Shown here piece by piece: positions 36,005-45,800 of a DNA stretch of 64,000 nucleotides. Origin of the DNA: Flavobacteriales bacterium (GTDB lineage Bacteria > Bacteroidota > Bacteroidia > Flavobacteriales_F > PHOS-HE28); the NCBI GenBank assembly GCA_026129465.1, contig JAHCIA010000001.1, positions 3,493,583 to 3,557,582 of the forward strand, in the 5' to 3' direction. Under the pieces are notes generated by a model. It saw only the letters and a program-made list of their open reading frames with translations, was not told where the DNA came from and made no database searches. Both the position numbers and the translations under genes were made by a program. Each line of letters starts with the position of its first letter. Position 1 is the stretch's first letter.

Positions 36005-39000
36005 CTAGTTGGCGTCGTCGGTCACCAGCATCATGTACTTCCCTTCCCGCTCCGGATCCGGCACGAACCACGCGGGTTCACCCTCCGGCGTACGGCCGAT
36101 TCTCGCACCGGGCACCGGCGCTTCCTCGGCACGTTCGATGCGCTCGTGGGGCTTCCGGGCGTGGCCGTTCAGCGTGCTGTTCACCACCTGGATGGGGTAT
36201 GTCTGCTCCGGCATGAAGCCGCTCTCGCGCAGCTCCTTGCAGGTCTTCTCTACCGCGTTGATGATGAACTCGATGTCCGCCGCCGTGTGCGCCGTGGTGA
36301 TGAAGTGCGGGAAGTCGAGCACGTGTACGCCGTGGTAGCGCATCAGCATGAAGAAGAGCTCGGTGTAGTTGACGCTCTCGTCGTACTTGGTCTTGAAGGC
36401 GCTGCCGAAGTTCACCCAGCGGTAGGGGAGCTGGTATTGGTCGAAGAGGCCGTTCACGCGCGCCACCATGTCCTCGGTCATGGTGTTGAGGCGCTCCTGC
36501 AACGCGGGGCCTTGCTCTTTCATGAAGACCAAAGAAGCCTTCATCGCGGCCATCGTGAGCGGGTGACGAACGAAGGTGCCGGCGAAGTAGGTCACACCAG
36601 CGGGCGGCACGCTGTCATCGCCGTACCGCCAGTGGCCGCCGTCGAGGGCGTCCAACCATTCGCTCTTGCCGATCATGGCGCCCACGGGCATGCCGCCGCC
36701 GATCACCTTGCCGTAGGTGCCGATATCGGCCTGGATGCCGAAGAGCGCCTGCGTGCCGTTGGGGTGCGTGCGGAAGCCGGTGATCACTTCGTCGAAGATG
36801 AGCGCGGTGCCGTTCTCCTGCGTGATGCGGCGCACTTCGCGCAGGAAATCCACCGGACGGAATTCCATGCGGCGGCTCTGCACCGGTTCCACGAGCACGG
36901 CGGCTGCTTCGTGGCAGCGCTCCTTGATGATCTGCAGGCTTTCCGGCGTGCCGTAGTCCAGGATCAGCATGTTCTGCACGGCCTCGGGCATGATGCCGGG
37001 CGCGCCGGGGTAGCTCTTCTTGCTCTTGCTGCCGCGGATGATCACCTCGTCGTTGATGCCGTGGTAGCTGCCGCTGAAGGCGATGATCAAGCTGCGGCCG
37101 GTGACGGTACGGGCCATGCGCATCGCGCCCAGCACTGCTTCGGAACCAGTGTTGCACACGGCGGCACGTTCAGCGCCGGTGAGTTCGCACAATAATTTCG
37201 AGACTTCCGCCGCCAGCGGGTGCATCGGACCGATCTCGATGCCCGTTTCCAGCTGTTTGTGGCAGGCCTCCTTGATGAAGTCGGGCATGTAGCCGAACAT
37301 CGAGCTGCCGAAGCCGCTGAGGATGTCCACGTACTCGTTGCCGTCGATGTCCCACAGGTGGCAACCCACGCTGCGGTCCACCACCACCTGGTAGATCAGC
37401 TCCTTCGTCTGCGGTTTGAAACCGGTGACCACACGCGGGTCGGCCATCGGCTGGCGGTTCTCTTGTGTGAATGCCTTGCTCTTCGCGGTCTTCGCCACGT
37501 AGCGCTTCACGAAGGCGTCGAACCACGCGCGTTGCTGCGGCGTCATGTCGTCCACCTTCTCCTTCACGATGCGGGCCTGGGCGCCGAATACCTTCTTGAG
37601 TTCGGGGGCGTCCTCGAGGGCAGAAACAGTTGTCAGTTGTTGGTTGTCAGTTGTCGGGCTGCCACTGACAACCGACAACTGAGAACCGACAACTCCGCCT
37701 GACCAATGGGGCAGGATATAGTCGGCGAGTTTATCCAGATTCGGCACCTCCTCGTTCAGTTGCCGGAACGAGATCTTCACGCCGAACTTCTTCGAGAGCG
37801 ATGTCGCTACCTGTGTCAGGAAGAGCGAGTCGAGGCCCATCTCGAGGAAGGTCTCCTCGTTGCTGGCTTCGGCGAGTTCCAGGCCGGAACTCTCTTCGAG
37901 CAGGTGCTTGATCTGCGCGATCAATGACTCCTTCGGCGTGAGGTTCGCGTCGCCGCTGTTCGGTACAGGTGCTTCGATCGTGGTGCTAGCTACCGCACGA
38001 CCGCCATCGGCCACCATCGCCACGGGGTCCACCCAATGACGGATGCGCTCGAAGGCGTAGGTGGGCATCGAGATGCGATGGCGTTCTTCACGCTCATAGA
38101 ATTTGCTCCAGTCGATGAGCACGCCGCTTTGCCAGAGGCCACCAACAGCCTTCAGCAGTTGCGCGAGTTCGTTGCCGTTGCCTGCTGAATCACCCAGCGA
38201 GGGGACCGCCGCTTGTTTCTTGTTGTCGCTACTTTGCTGGCGTGCAAGCGTTGTGGCCGTGGTACGTGGGCCGACTTCAAGCATGACTCTGTCGGCATCC
38301 GACCATGCGAACTTCACCGCTTGCGCGAAACGCACCGTGGCGCGAAGGTGATCGCTCCAATACTTTGAAGAGCCGGCCTCGTCATCCTTCAGCCATTCGG
38401 CGGTCACCGTGCTGATGATCGGGATGCGGGGCGCGTTGAGCTTCACGCTCTCCACCACCTTGCGGTATGGCTCCACCATGGCGTCCATCATGGGGCTGTG
38501 GAAGGCGTGGCTGGTCACGAGCAGCTTGCAGGTGATGCCCTCCTGCTCCAGTTCGGCCTGCAACTTCGCGATCGCCTTATGCGGACCGCTGGCCACGCAC
38601 AGCTGCGGACCATTGTTCGCGGCGATGCTGCATCCTGAAGGCAGGCGCTTCACCACATCCTCTTCAGCCGCACGCACGCTGAGCATACTGCCACCGGGCA
38701 GTTCCTGCATCATGCGGCCACGGTTGGCCACGAGCTTCACGGCATCCTCCAGCGAGAACACGCCAGCAAGACAAGCGGCTGCGAATTCGCCGATGCTGTG
38801 GCCCATCATCGCGTCGGGCGTGATGCCCCAGTGCATCCACAGTTTCGCCAGGCTGTAGTGCATGGTGAAGAGCGAGGCCTGCGTGTAGATGGTCTGCTTC
38901 AGTTGTTCCGCAGCTTTCTCTTCTTCACCGGGGTTCGGGAAGATGATGTCGCGCAGTGACGTGCCGAACTCAGTGCTGAAGAGTTCGCAGCACTGATCGA

Positions 39001-42000
39001 AGTGTTGTTTGAAGACCGGCTCGCTCTCGCAGAGGTCGCGGCCCATGTTCACGTATTGCGAGCCTTGTCCGGGGAACATGAAGACCACGCCGGGTGCGGC
39101 TTCGTGCAGTTCGCGCGTGCCGAGCAGGTTGGTATCCTTGTTCGCGATCGCCTCGATCACTTCGCTGTGCGTGCCACCCACGATGAGGCGGCGGTGCTTG
39201 AAGTGCCGACGACCGACCTGCAGCGTGTAGGCGGCGTCCGCCAGCGATACGTTCGGATGCGTTTCGAGCCACGCGCGGAGGTTTTCCGTCATGGCGTCGA
39301 GGCTGGTCTTGCTCTTCGCGCTGAGCAGGAACAGTTGCTTACTGCGCGATGCGCTCGACGCTACCATCACGGGCGGCTCAGCGAGAATAACGTGTGCATT
39401 CGTTCCGCCCACGCCGAAGGAGGAGACACCAGCGATGCGCGGCTTACCCGGCAACCGCGGCCATGCCTCACGCTCGGTAAGGACCCTGAATGGTGAATTG
39501 GCGAAGTCGATCGCGGGGTTCGGGGTCTCGAAGCCCACATTCGCGGGGATCACTTCCTCTTTCAGTGCAAGAGCGGTCTTGATCACCCCCGCAGCACCAG
39601 CGGCGGGCGTGAGGTGTCCGATGTTGCTCTTGATGGAGCCGATCACGCAGTGGTGACCATTGGTCTTTCCGCCGAAGGCCAACGTCAACGCCTCCACCTC
39701 GATGGGGTCCCCCAGTGGGGTCGCAGTGCCGTGCGTTTCCACGTAGGTGATCTGGTCCGGCGTCACGCCTGCATCAGCCTGCGCCATGGCGATCACCTCG
39801 GCTTGGCCGCGCACGCTGGGTGCGGTGAAGCTGGCCTTGTCGCTGCCGTCGTTGTTGAGGGCGGCACCTTTGATCGTGGCGTAGATGTGGTCCTTGTCGC
39901 GGATGGCATCGTCGAGGCGCTTCAATACGATGATGCCCGTGCCGTCGCTGAAACTGGTGCCCTTGCCTTCAGCGTCGAAGGTGCGCGTGCTGCCGTCGGG
40001 GCTGTACATGCCGCCTTCGTTGTACACGATGCCGCTGTTGAAGGGCACCGTGAGCGCGATGCCTCCGGCCAGGGCCATGTCGCATTCGCCATCGCGCAGC
40101 GCTTTGAACGCTTGGGCGATCGCGACGAGCGAGGTGCTGCACGCGGTGTGGATGCTCAGCGCCGGGCCACGCAGGTCGAATTCGAAAGCCAGGCGGGTGG
40201 CGATGTAGTCCTTCTCGTTGGCCGTCATCACTGCGAAGTCGCCGACCTGCTCGATCAGTTCGGGATGCCCGATGACGTTGCGCGTGAAGTAGGTGTTGTT
40301 GCCCATGCCGGCATACACGCCGATCAGTCCCGCGAACTGCGCGGGGTCGTACGCGGCATCCTCCAGCGCGGCCCAGGCCGTTTCCAGGAATACACGCTGC
40401 TGCGGGTCCATCAGCGCGGCCACCTTCGGGTTCACGCCGAAGAAGGCATGGTCGAACTTGTCGGCATCACGGATCACACCCCGCGCCTTTACATAATCGG
40501 GATCGTTGCGCAGTTCGGCGGGAATGCTCGGGTCGAGCTCGTCCACCGTCCACGTGCTGATGCTGTTCTTCTTGGCCAGCAGATTCTTCCATAGCTGCTC
40601 CACGTTCTCGGCGCCGGGGAAACGGCCGCTCATGCCGATGATGGCGATGTCGCCACGCTTCGGCGCGTCATGACGCGACCCTACGCGGGCTTTCGCCATA
40701 TCGGCAGGACTTTGCGATCCACCGGATCCTTCCAGGAACGCGGCGCACGCTTTAACCGTCGGGTGCTGGTACAGCTTCACGATGGGCAGCTTCAGGCCGT
40801 GTCCTTCGAGCTGCGCCACGGCTTGGATGCTCAGCAACGAGTTGCCGCCGAGGTCGAAGAAGTTGTCGTCGATGCCCACGCGGTCGATGCCGAGCAGGTC
40901 GGCCCACACGTTGGCAAGGGTCTTCTGTACGCTTGTCGTCGGTGCGGCATAGGCCACATCCAGGTCGGGGCGCTTCACATCGGGCGCGGGCAACGCCTTG
41001 CGGTCGATCTTGCCGCTCGGGGTGCGGGGCAGCTCCTTCACGGCCACGAAGGCGGAAGGCTGCATGTAGTCGGGCAGGAGGGTGGCGAGGTGCTTGCGCA
41101 GCTCGTTGGTGCTGAGTTCGCTCTTCGCCAGGTAGTAACCGATCAGGCGCTTCAGGCCCGGACGGTCCTCACGTACGGTCGCCACGGCTTGCTCCACCGC
41201 AGGGTGTTTCTCCATCGCCACTTCCACCTCACCCAGCTCGATGCGGTAGCCACGCACCTTCACCTGACCATCGATGCGGCCTTTGTAATCGATCTCGCCG
41301 TTGGGGAGTTCAGCAGCGCGATCGCCGGTCTTGTAAAGACGGTCACCGGGAGTGAACGGATCAGCAAGGAAACGCTCGGCCGTTAGGTCATCACGACCGA
41401 TGTAGCCCTTTGCCACGCACGCGCCGCCGAGGTAGAGCTCGCCTTCCTCGCCCTGGTTCACGGGCTTCATGTGCTCGTCGAGCACGTGGAGCTTCACGTT
41501 GTCGATGGCGCTGCCGATGTTGGGCAGTGCTGGCCAGGTGCTGGGATCGCCTTTCAACTCGAGTTCGCTCACCACGTGGCCTTCGGTTGGGCCGTACTGG
41601 TTGCAGAATCGGCAACCGGGTAGCTGCTTGAAGAGGTTGGCGATGGCGGGTGTGATCTTCAGTTGCTCGCCGCTGGTGAAGACCTCTTTCAGCGTGGAGG
41701 GCACTTCGCCCGTGCGCTCCACCGCTTCCGCCAGGTATTGCAGCGCCACGAAGGGCACGATGATCCGGTTGATCTTCTGTGCGATGATCTTCCGCAGAAG
41801 CTGCGTGCTGTTGAGGCGGTCCTCGTCGGTGATCAGCACCAAGGTGCCGCCCTGGGCGAACGTGGTGAAGATCTCCTGGAAGCTCACGTCGAAGCTGATC
41901 GGCGCGAACTGCAGGGTGCGGTCACCTTCGCCGCATACGCTGGTGCGCAGCTGCCATTGGATCAGGTTCGTCAGCGGCGCATGGTGCATGGCCACGCCCT

Positions 42001-42493
42001 TGGGCCGGCCGGTGCTTCCGCTGGTGAAGAGGACGTAGAGCAGGTCCTCGGGCTTGGCCGGGCAGGGGCCATCGAGGAGCGGACCGTTCTCCAGGTCGAT
42101 GTCCTCGATGAGCAGCACCTTGGCCGCAGTGCCCTTGAACAGGTGCTGGTGTGCCTTGCTGGTGATCACCACCGGGGGCTGGGCATCCTCCAGCATGCCC
42201 GTGATGCGCTCGGTGGGGTAGGTGGGGTCGATGGGCACATAAGCGGCGCCGGCCTGCACGATGCCAAGGACGGAGACGATGAGCTCAGGGGAGCGGTCGA
42301 GGCAGAGGCCGATGGTGTGGCCCGGGGCGGCGCCTTTTCCGGTCAGGGCGTCCGCCACACGCAGCACGGCCCTCCACAGATCGTCATAGCTGATGGCACC
42401 CCCATCATGCTGAAGGGCTTTTGCATTGGGCCGCTGTTTGGCCGTTCCATGGATCGGTCCCAGGGCTGTCCTCGTGTCGTTCAATGGATCCAT
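36005..42493 (-). CDS. Hybrid NRPS-PKS: A-PCP-KS-AT-ACP-aminotransferase
   Basis: About 2162 residues. Adenylation (~15-500; FTSGSTGRPKG, RLYKTGDR), PCP (DLGGNS, ~551), ketosynthase (~620-1040) with TACSTSL Cys (~785) and the two catalytic His (ETHGTATPLGD, KSNIGH), acyltransferase (~1125-1420) with GHSIGE and HAFH (malonyl-type), ACP (GLDSL, ~1555), then a PLP-dependent class III/GSAM-like aminotransferase (~1690-2080; Lys in TYGKVIGGGMPVG). No ketoreductase, so the beta-keto group should go to the aminotransferase. The first A domain code reads D-V-Q-I-F-S-Q-V-V-K, only partly like proline codes; uncertain. There is no leading C domain, so it loads the starter. A heptamer repeat lies in frame in the ACP-aminotransferase linker. 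The ATG at 42491-42493 was preferred to upstream in-frame ATGs. Confidence 0.93.
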   Translation of the reverse strand: MDPLNDTRTALGPIHGTAKQRPNAKALQHDGGAISYDDLWRAVLRVADALTGKGAAPGHTIGLCLDRSPELIVSVLGIVQAGAAYVPIDPTYPTERITGMLEDAQPPVVITSKAHQHLFKGTAAKVLLIEDIDLENGPLLDGPCPAKPEDLLYVLFTSGSTGRPKGVAMHHAPLTNLIQWQLRTSVCGEGDRTLQFAPISFDVSFQEIFTTFAQGGTLVLITDEDRLNSTQLLRKIIAQKINRIIVPFVALQYLAEAVERTGEVPSTLKEVFTSGEQLKITPAIANLFKQLPGCRFCNQYGPTEGHVVSELELKGDPSTWPALPNIGSAIDNVKLHVLDEHMKPVNQGEEGELYLGGACVAKGYIGRDDLTAERFLADPFTPGDRLYKTGDRAAELPNGEIDYKGRIDGQVKVRGYRIELGEVEVAMEKHPAVEQAVATVREDRPGLKRLIGYYLAKSELSTNELRKHLATLLPDYMQPSAFVAVKELPRTPSGKIDRKALPAPDVKRPDLDVAYAAPTTSVQKTLANVWADLLGIDRVGIDDNFFDLGGNSLLSIQAVAQLEGHGLKLPIVKLYQHPTVKACAAFLEGSGGSQSPADMAKARVGSRHDAPKRGDIAIIGMSGRFPGAENVEQLWKNLLAKKNSISTWTVDELDPSIPAELRNDPDYVKARGVIRDADKFDHAFFGVNPKVAALMDPQQRVFLETAWAALEDAAYDPAQFAGLIGVYAGMGNNTYFTRNVIGHPELIEQVGDFAVMTANEKDYIATRLAFEFDLRGPALSIHTACSTSLVAIAQAFKALRDGECDMALAGGIALTVPFNSGIVYNEGGMYSPDGSTRTFDAEGKGTSFSDGTGIIVLKRLDDAIRDKDHIYATIKGAALNNDGSDKASFTAPSVRGQAEVIAMAQADAGVTPDQITYVETHGTATPLGDPIEVEALTLAFGGKTNGHHCVIGSIKSNIGHLTPAAGAAGVIKTALALKEEVIPANVGFETPNPAIDFANSPFRVLTEREAWPRLPGKPRIAGVSSFGVGGTNAHVILAEPPVMVASSASRSKQLFLLSAKSKTSLDAMTENLRAWLETHPNVSLADAAYTLQVGRRHFKHRRLIVGGTHSEVIEAIANKDTNLLGTRELHEAAPGVVFMFPGQGSQYVNMGRDLCESEPVFKQHFDQCCELFSTEFGTSLRDIIFPNPGEEEKAAEQLKQTIYTQASLFTMHYSLAKLWMHWGITPDAMMGHSIGEFAAACLAGVFSLEDAVKLVANRGRMMQELPGGSMLSVRAAEEDVVKRLPSGCSIAANNGPQLCVASGPHKAIAKLQAELEQEGITCKLLVTSHAFHSPMMDAMVEPYRKVVESVKLNAPRIPIISTVTAEWLKDDEAGSSKYWSDHLRATVRFAQAVKFAWSDADRVMLEVGPRTTATTLARQQSSDNKKQAAVPSLGDSAGNGNELAQLLKAVGGLWQSGVLIDWSKFYEREERHRISMPTYAFERIRHWVDPVAMVADGGRAVASTTIEAPVPNSGDANLTPKESLIAQIKHLLEESSGLELAEASNEETFLEMGLDSLFLTQVATSLSKKFGVKISFRQLNEEVPNLDKLADYILPHWSGGVVGSQLSVVSGSPTTDNQQLTTVSALEDAPELKKVFGAQARIVKEKVDDMTPQQRAWFDAFVKRYVAKTAKSKAFTQENRQPMADPRVVTGFKPQTKELIYQVVVDRSVGCHLWDIDGNEYVDILSGFGSSMFGYMPDFIKEACHKQLETGIEIGPMHPLAAEVSKLLCELTGAERAAVCNTGSEAVLGAMRMARTVTGRSLIIAFSGSYHGINDEVIIRGSKSKKSYPGAPGIMPEAVQNMLILDYGTPESLQIIKERCHEAAAVLVEPVQSRRMEFRPVDFLREVRRITQENGTALIFDEVITGFRTHPNGTQALFGIQADIGTYGKVIGGGMPVGAMIGKSEWLDALDGGHWRYGDDSVPPAGVTYFAGTFVRHPLTMAAMKASLVFMKEQGPALQERLNTMTEDMVARVNGLFDQYQLPYRWVNFGSAFKTKYDESVNYTELFFMLMRYHGVHVLDFPHFITTAHTAADIEFIINAVEKTCKELRESGFMPEQTYPIQVVNSTLNGHARKPHERIERAEEAPVPGARIGRTPEGEPAWFVPDPEREGKYMMLVTDDAN
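37622..37700. repeat. Heptamer inverted repeat in frame inside the PKS gene
   Basis: Four tandem (A/G)GTTGT(C/T)-type 7-mers on one arm face four GACAACC/GACAACT-type 7-mers on the other (one unit reads GAGAACC), with a short loop between. The arms pair almost throughout and would form a long hairpin. On the coding strand it translates to a low-complexity Ser/Thr/Gln-rich stretch (QLSVVSG...TTDNQQLTT) at about residues 1598-1623, between the ACP and the aminotransferase. The reading frame is kept. Confidence 0.85.
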
Positions 42494-42850
42494 CGGGGGG
42501 GCAAGCGGTACGCCATGGTCGAGTCGGTGCTGGACTGAAGATCGCAGCAAGCCGCGTACGACCGAAAGGGGCTTGGAACGCATCCCGAAGGGATGGGTTT
42601 CCACGCGAGACCAAGGTCTTGGCGCAGCACATGGCAAAGTAATGACACCGGGCAAGGTTCTGGTCGCACCCGTCGATGAAATGGGGGATCCGGTCGATCC
42701 TCACAAGATGCTGGTCGGCCTAACATGGGACCTGGCCAAGTTGGCCTCATGGTCCTCATGATCAGCGCAATAGCCGCCCTGCCGCAGGCGCGCGCACGCA
42801 CGGGTGGACGCGCGTGACCGTTCCCCCTAACTTCGGCGCCCTTTTGCCCC
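42494..42850. other. 357-bp divergent intergenic region
   Basis: Separates the NRPS-PKS operon (leftward) from the C25-like gene (rightward). No gene is supported. It holds two perfect dyads: CATCCC-GAA-GGGATG at 42581-42595 and GGCCAA-G-TTGGCC at 42734-42746, either of which could be an operator. A TAACTTCG box lies at 42828 on the plus strand. No convincing -7 box was found for the NRPS-PKS gene. Confidence 0.45.
42828..42835 (+). promoter_or_regulatory. Putative -7 box TAACTTCG before the first C25-like gene
   Basis: TAACTTCG lies 15 bases before the ATG at 42851; no TTG is seen 19-21 bases further upstream. Confidence 0.4.
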
Positions 42851-45800
42851 ATGCCCCCGGTCCTTCGTGCCACACTTCTCCTGGTGGCCGCTCTCCTTCA
42901 TTGGGCGGAGCCTGTCAGTGCGCAGACCGTAGGTCATGACCGCAGCGTGCGCATGTGGGTGGAGGTCCAGGAAGCGCCGCCGCGCATCACGCTGAAGTGG
43001 CTGCCCCATTCCAACACGTATGGCTTCACCATCTGGCGCAAGCTGAAGGGTGGCACGAATTGGGGATCGCCTGTGGCCGACCTGCCCAATGGCACCACCG
43101 AGTGGCAAGACAACAACGTGCAGGTCGGCGTGAACTACGAGTACAAGATCGTGCGGACCACGGCGAACCTGGGGAATGGCTATGGGTATGTGAACAGCGC
43201 CATCCGGCTTCCCCTGGTGGACCAGCGCGGCACCGTGGTGCTGGTGGTGGACAACACCCATAGCACGGCGCTGGCCGCACAACTGCAGCAGTTGGAGGAC
43301 GACTTCGTGGGTGATGGCTGGAAGGTGGTCCGCCATGATGTGAGCCCGAACGCCACGGTGCCCAGCGTGAAGGCCCTGATCCAATCCACCTGGAGCGCCG
43401 ATCCCCAGAACGTGAAGGCCGTGTTCCTGGTGGGCCATGTGCCGGTGCCATACAGCGGCAACCTCGCGCCGGATGGCCATGGCGAGCATTATGGCGCCTG
43501 GCCGGCCGATGTGTACTACGGCGAGATGAACGGCTCCTGGACGGACAACACCGTGAACAATGCCGGTGGCGCCTGGCCGATGAACCACAATGTGCCGGGT
43601 GATGGCAAGTGGGACCAGACGGTGATCCCCACCGCGGTGGAACTGGCCGTGGGGCGGGTGGATCTGCATGACATGCCGGCCTTTCCGCAAAGCCACACCC
43701 AGTTGCTCTCGAACTACCTGACCAAGCTGCACAACTGGAAGCACAAGGTCTTCACCGCCCAGCTGCGTGGGCTGGTGGACGACAACTTCACCGGGTACGG
43801 TGACGCCTTCTCGCAGAACGCGTGGCGTGGCTATGGCCCCTTGGTGCATCCGGACAATGTGCAGGCACTGGACTATTTCTCCACGCTGAACAACCAGAGC
43901 TACATGTTCAGCTACGGCTGTGGTGGCGGCTGGTTCACCGGCGCCAACGGCATCGGCGATACGCCGGACTTCGTTTCGCCCGGCGTGCAGACCATCTTCA
44001 CCGTGGTCTTCGGCAGCTACTTCGGCGACTGGAACAATCAGAACAATTTCCTGCGTGCCACGCTGGGTTCGGGCACCACCTTGGCGAGCTTTTGGGCGGG
44101 CTATCCCAACTGGTACATCCAGCACATGGGCATGGGCGAGACCATCGGCTATGGCACGGTGCTCACCCAGAACAACACAGGGCACTACGACCCGGCCAAT
44201 TGGCAGAACAACCGCATCCATGTCGCGCTGTTGGGCGATCCCACGCTGCGCATGCACATCGTGGCGCCACCAGGCAATGTCACGGCCATGGTCACCGGGC
44301 CGGAGAGTGTTGGGCTGTCGTGGGGCGCTTCACCGGACGCCACCATCGGTTACCACGTCTACCGCCGCGATCCGGCCACGGGCAATTGGACCAGGCGGAC
44401 CACCGCCCCAGTGACGGCCACCTCTTTCACCGACAACACCGCCGGCCTCTCGGGCAACGTGCGCTACATGGTGCGTGCGTTGAAGCTCGAAGTCTCGTAC
44501 AGCGGCAGCTACTTCAACCTGAGCCAGGGCAAGTTCGCCCAGGTGGAACTGGTGCAGGTGCCGGTGGACTGCAACGGCGTGGCCGGTGGACCCGCGATGC
44601 CGGGAACACCTTGCAACGATGGGAACCCCTGCACCACCAACGACAGCTGGAACAACGCCTGCCAGTGTGTGGGACAGCCCGTGGTCTGTACGCCTTCGCA
44701 TCCATGTGTCACGGCGGCCTGCGTCAATGGCAACTGTGTGGAGACGCTCGTGCCTGATTCCGATGGCGACGGTGTGTGCGATGCGTTGGATGGATGTCCC
44801 TTCGATCCGCTCAAGACACAACCTGGGATCTGTGGCTGTGGCAACCCGGAACCAGGGACCGCCTGCGACGATGGGAACCCGGCCACTGCCAACGATGTCA
44901 TCGGCGCCAACTGCCAATGCGCGGGCCTGCCGATCGACTGCCTGGGAGTGCCCGGTGGTCCCGCGCAGCCGGGTTCGCCCTGTGACGATGGCGATCCCGC
45001 CACCGGCAACGACACCTGGGGCGCGAACTGCCAATGTGTGGGCCTGCCCTACGATTGCCTGGGCATTCCGGGAGGTACCAACGTACCCGGAAGTCCCTGT
45101 AATGATGGCCCTCCTGGCACCATCGACCAGCATTGGAACACGGACTGCGAATGCGTGGGCACGCCTGTGGATTGCCAGGGCATACCAGAGGGACCTGCGC
45201 TGCCCGGTACGCCCTGCGATGATGGGAACCCGGCCACCGGCAACGACACCTGGAACGTGCAATGCCAGTGCATCGGACTGCCGATCGATTGCTTCGGCGT
45301 GCCCGGTGGGAACGCTGTGGTGGACGACTGCGGAGTGTGCGGGGGCAACAACGCCTGCATCGACGCCACGGTGTGCGTGATACTGGACCAGGGCGATGGG
45401 AACGACCCGGACGGTGAGGAGGCTGAGAACGGCAACATCTACATGAACACGGGTTCCCTGGACCTGGTCTACGACAGCGAGGGTGTACCCTTCCGCGGCG
45501 ACCAGCTCTCCGCCCTTCGCTTCCGCGCCGTCGCCGTACCACCGGGCGCCACCATTGTCACGGCCCATGTGCAGTTCACCGCGCGTACCGGCGGCAACCT
45601 CGATCCCTGTCTCGTTGAACTGTCCGCCGAGGATGTGGACCATTCCGCACCGCTGAACTCCGCGCCATTCAACTTCAGCGGCAGACCGCGGACCCCGGGC
45701 ATCCCATGGGCGCCACCCGCTTGGAACCAGCCCAATGCGGCCACGGACAATGAGCGTTCGGTCAACATTGCGGCGGCCATCCAGCAGGTGGTGGGGCGCC

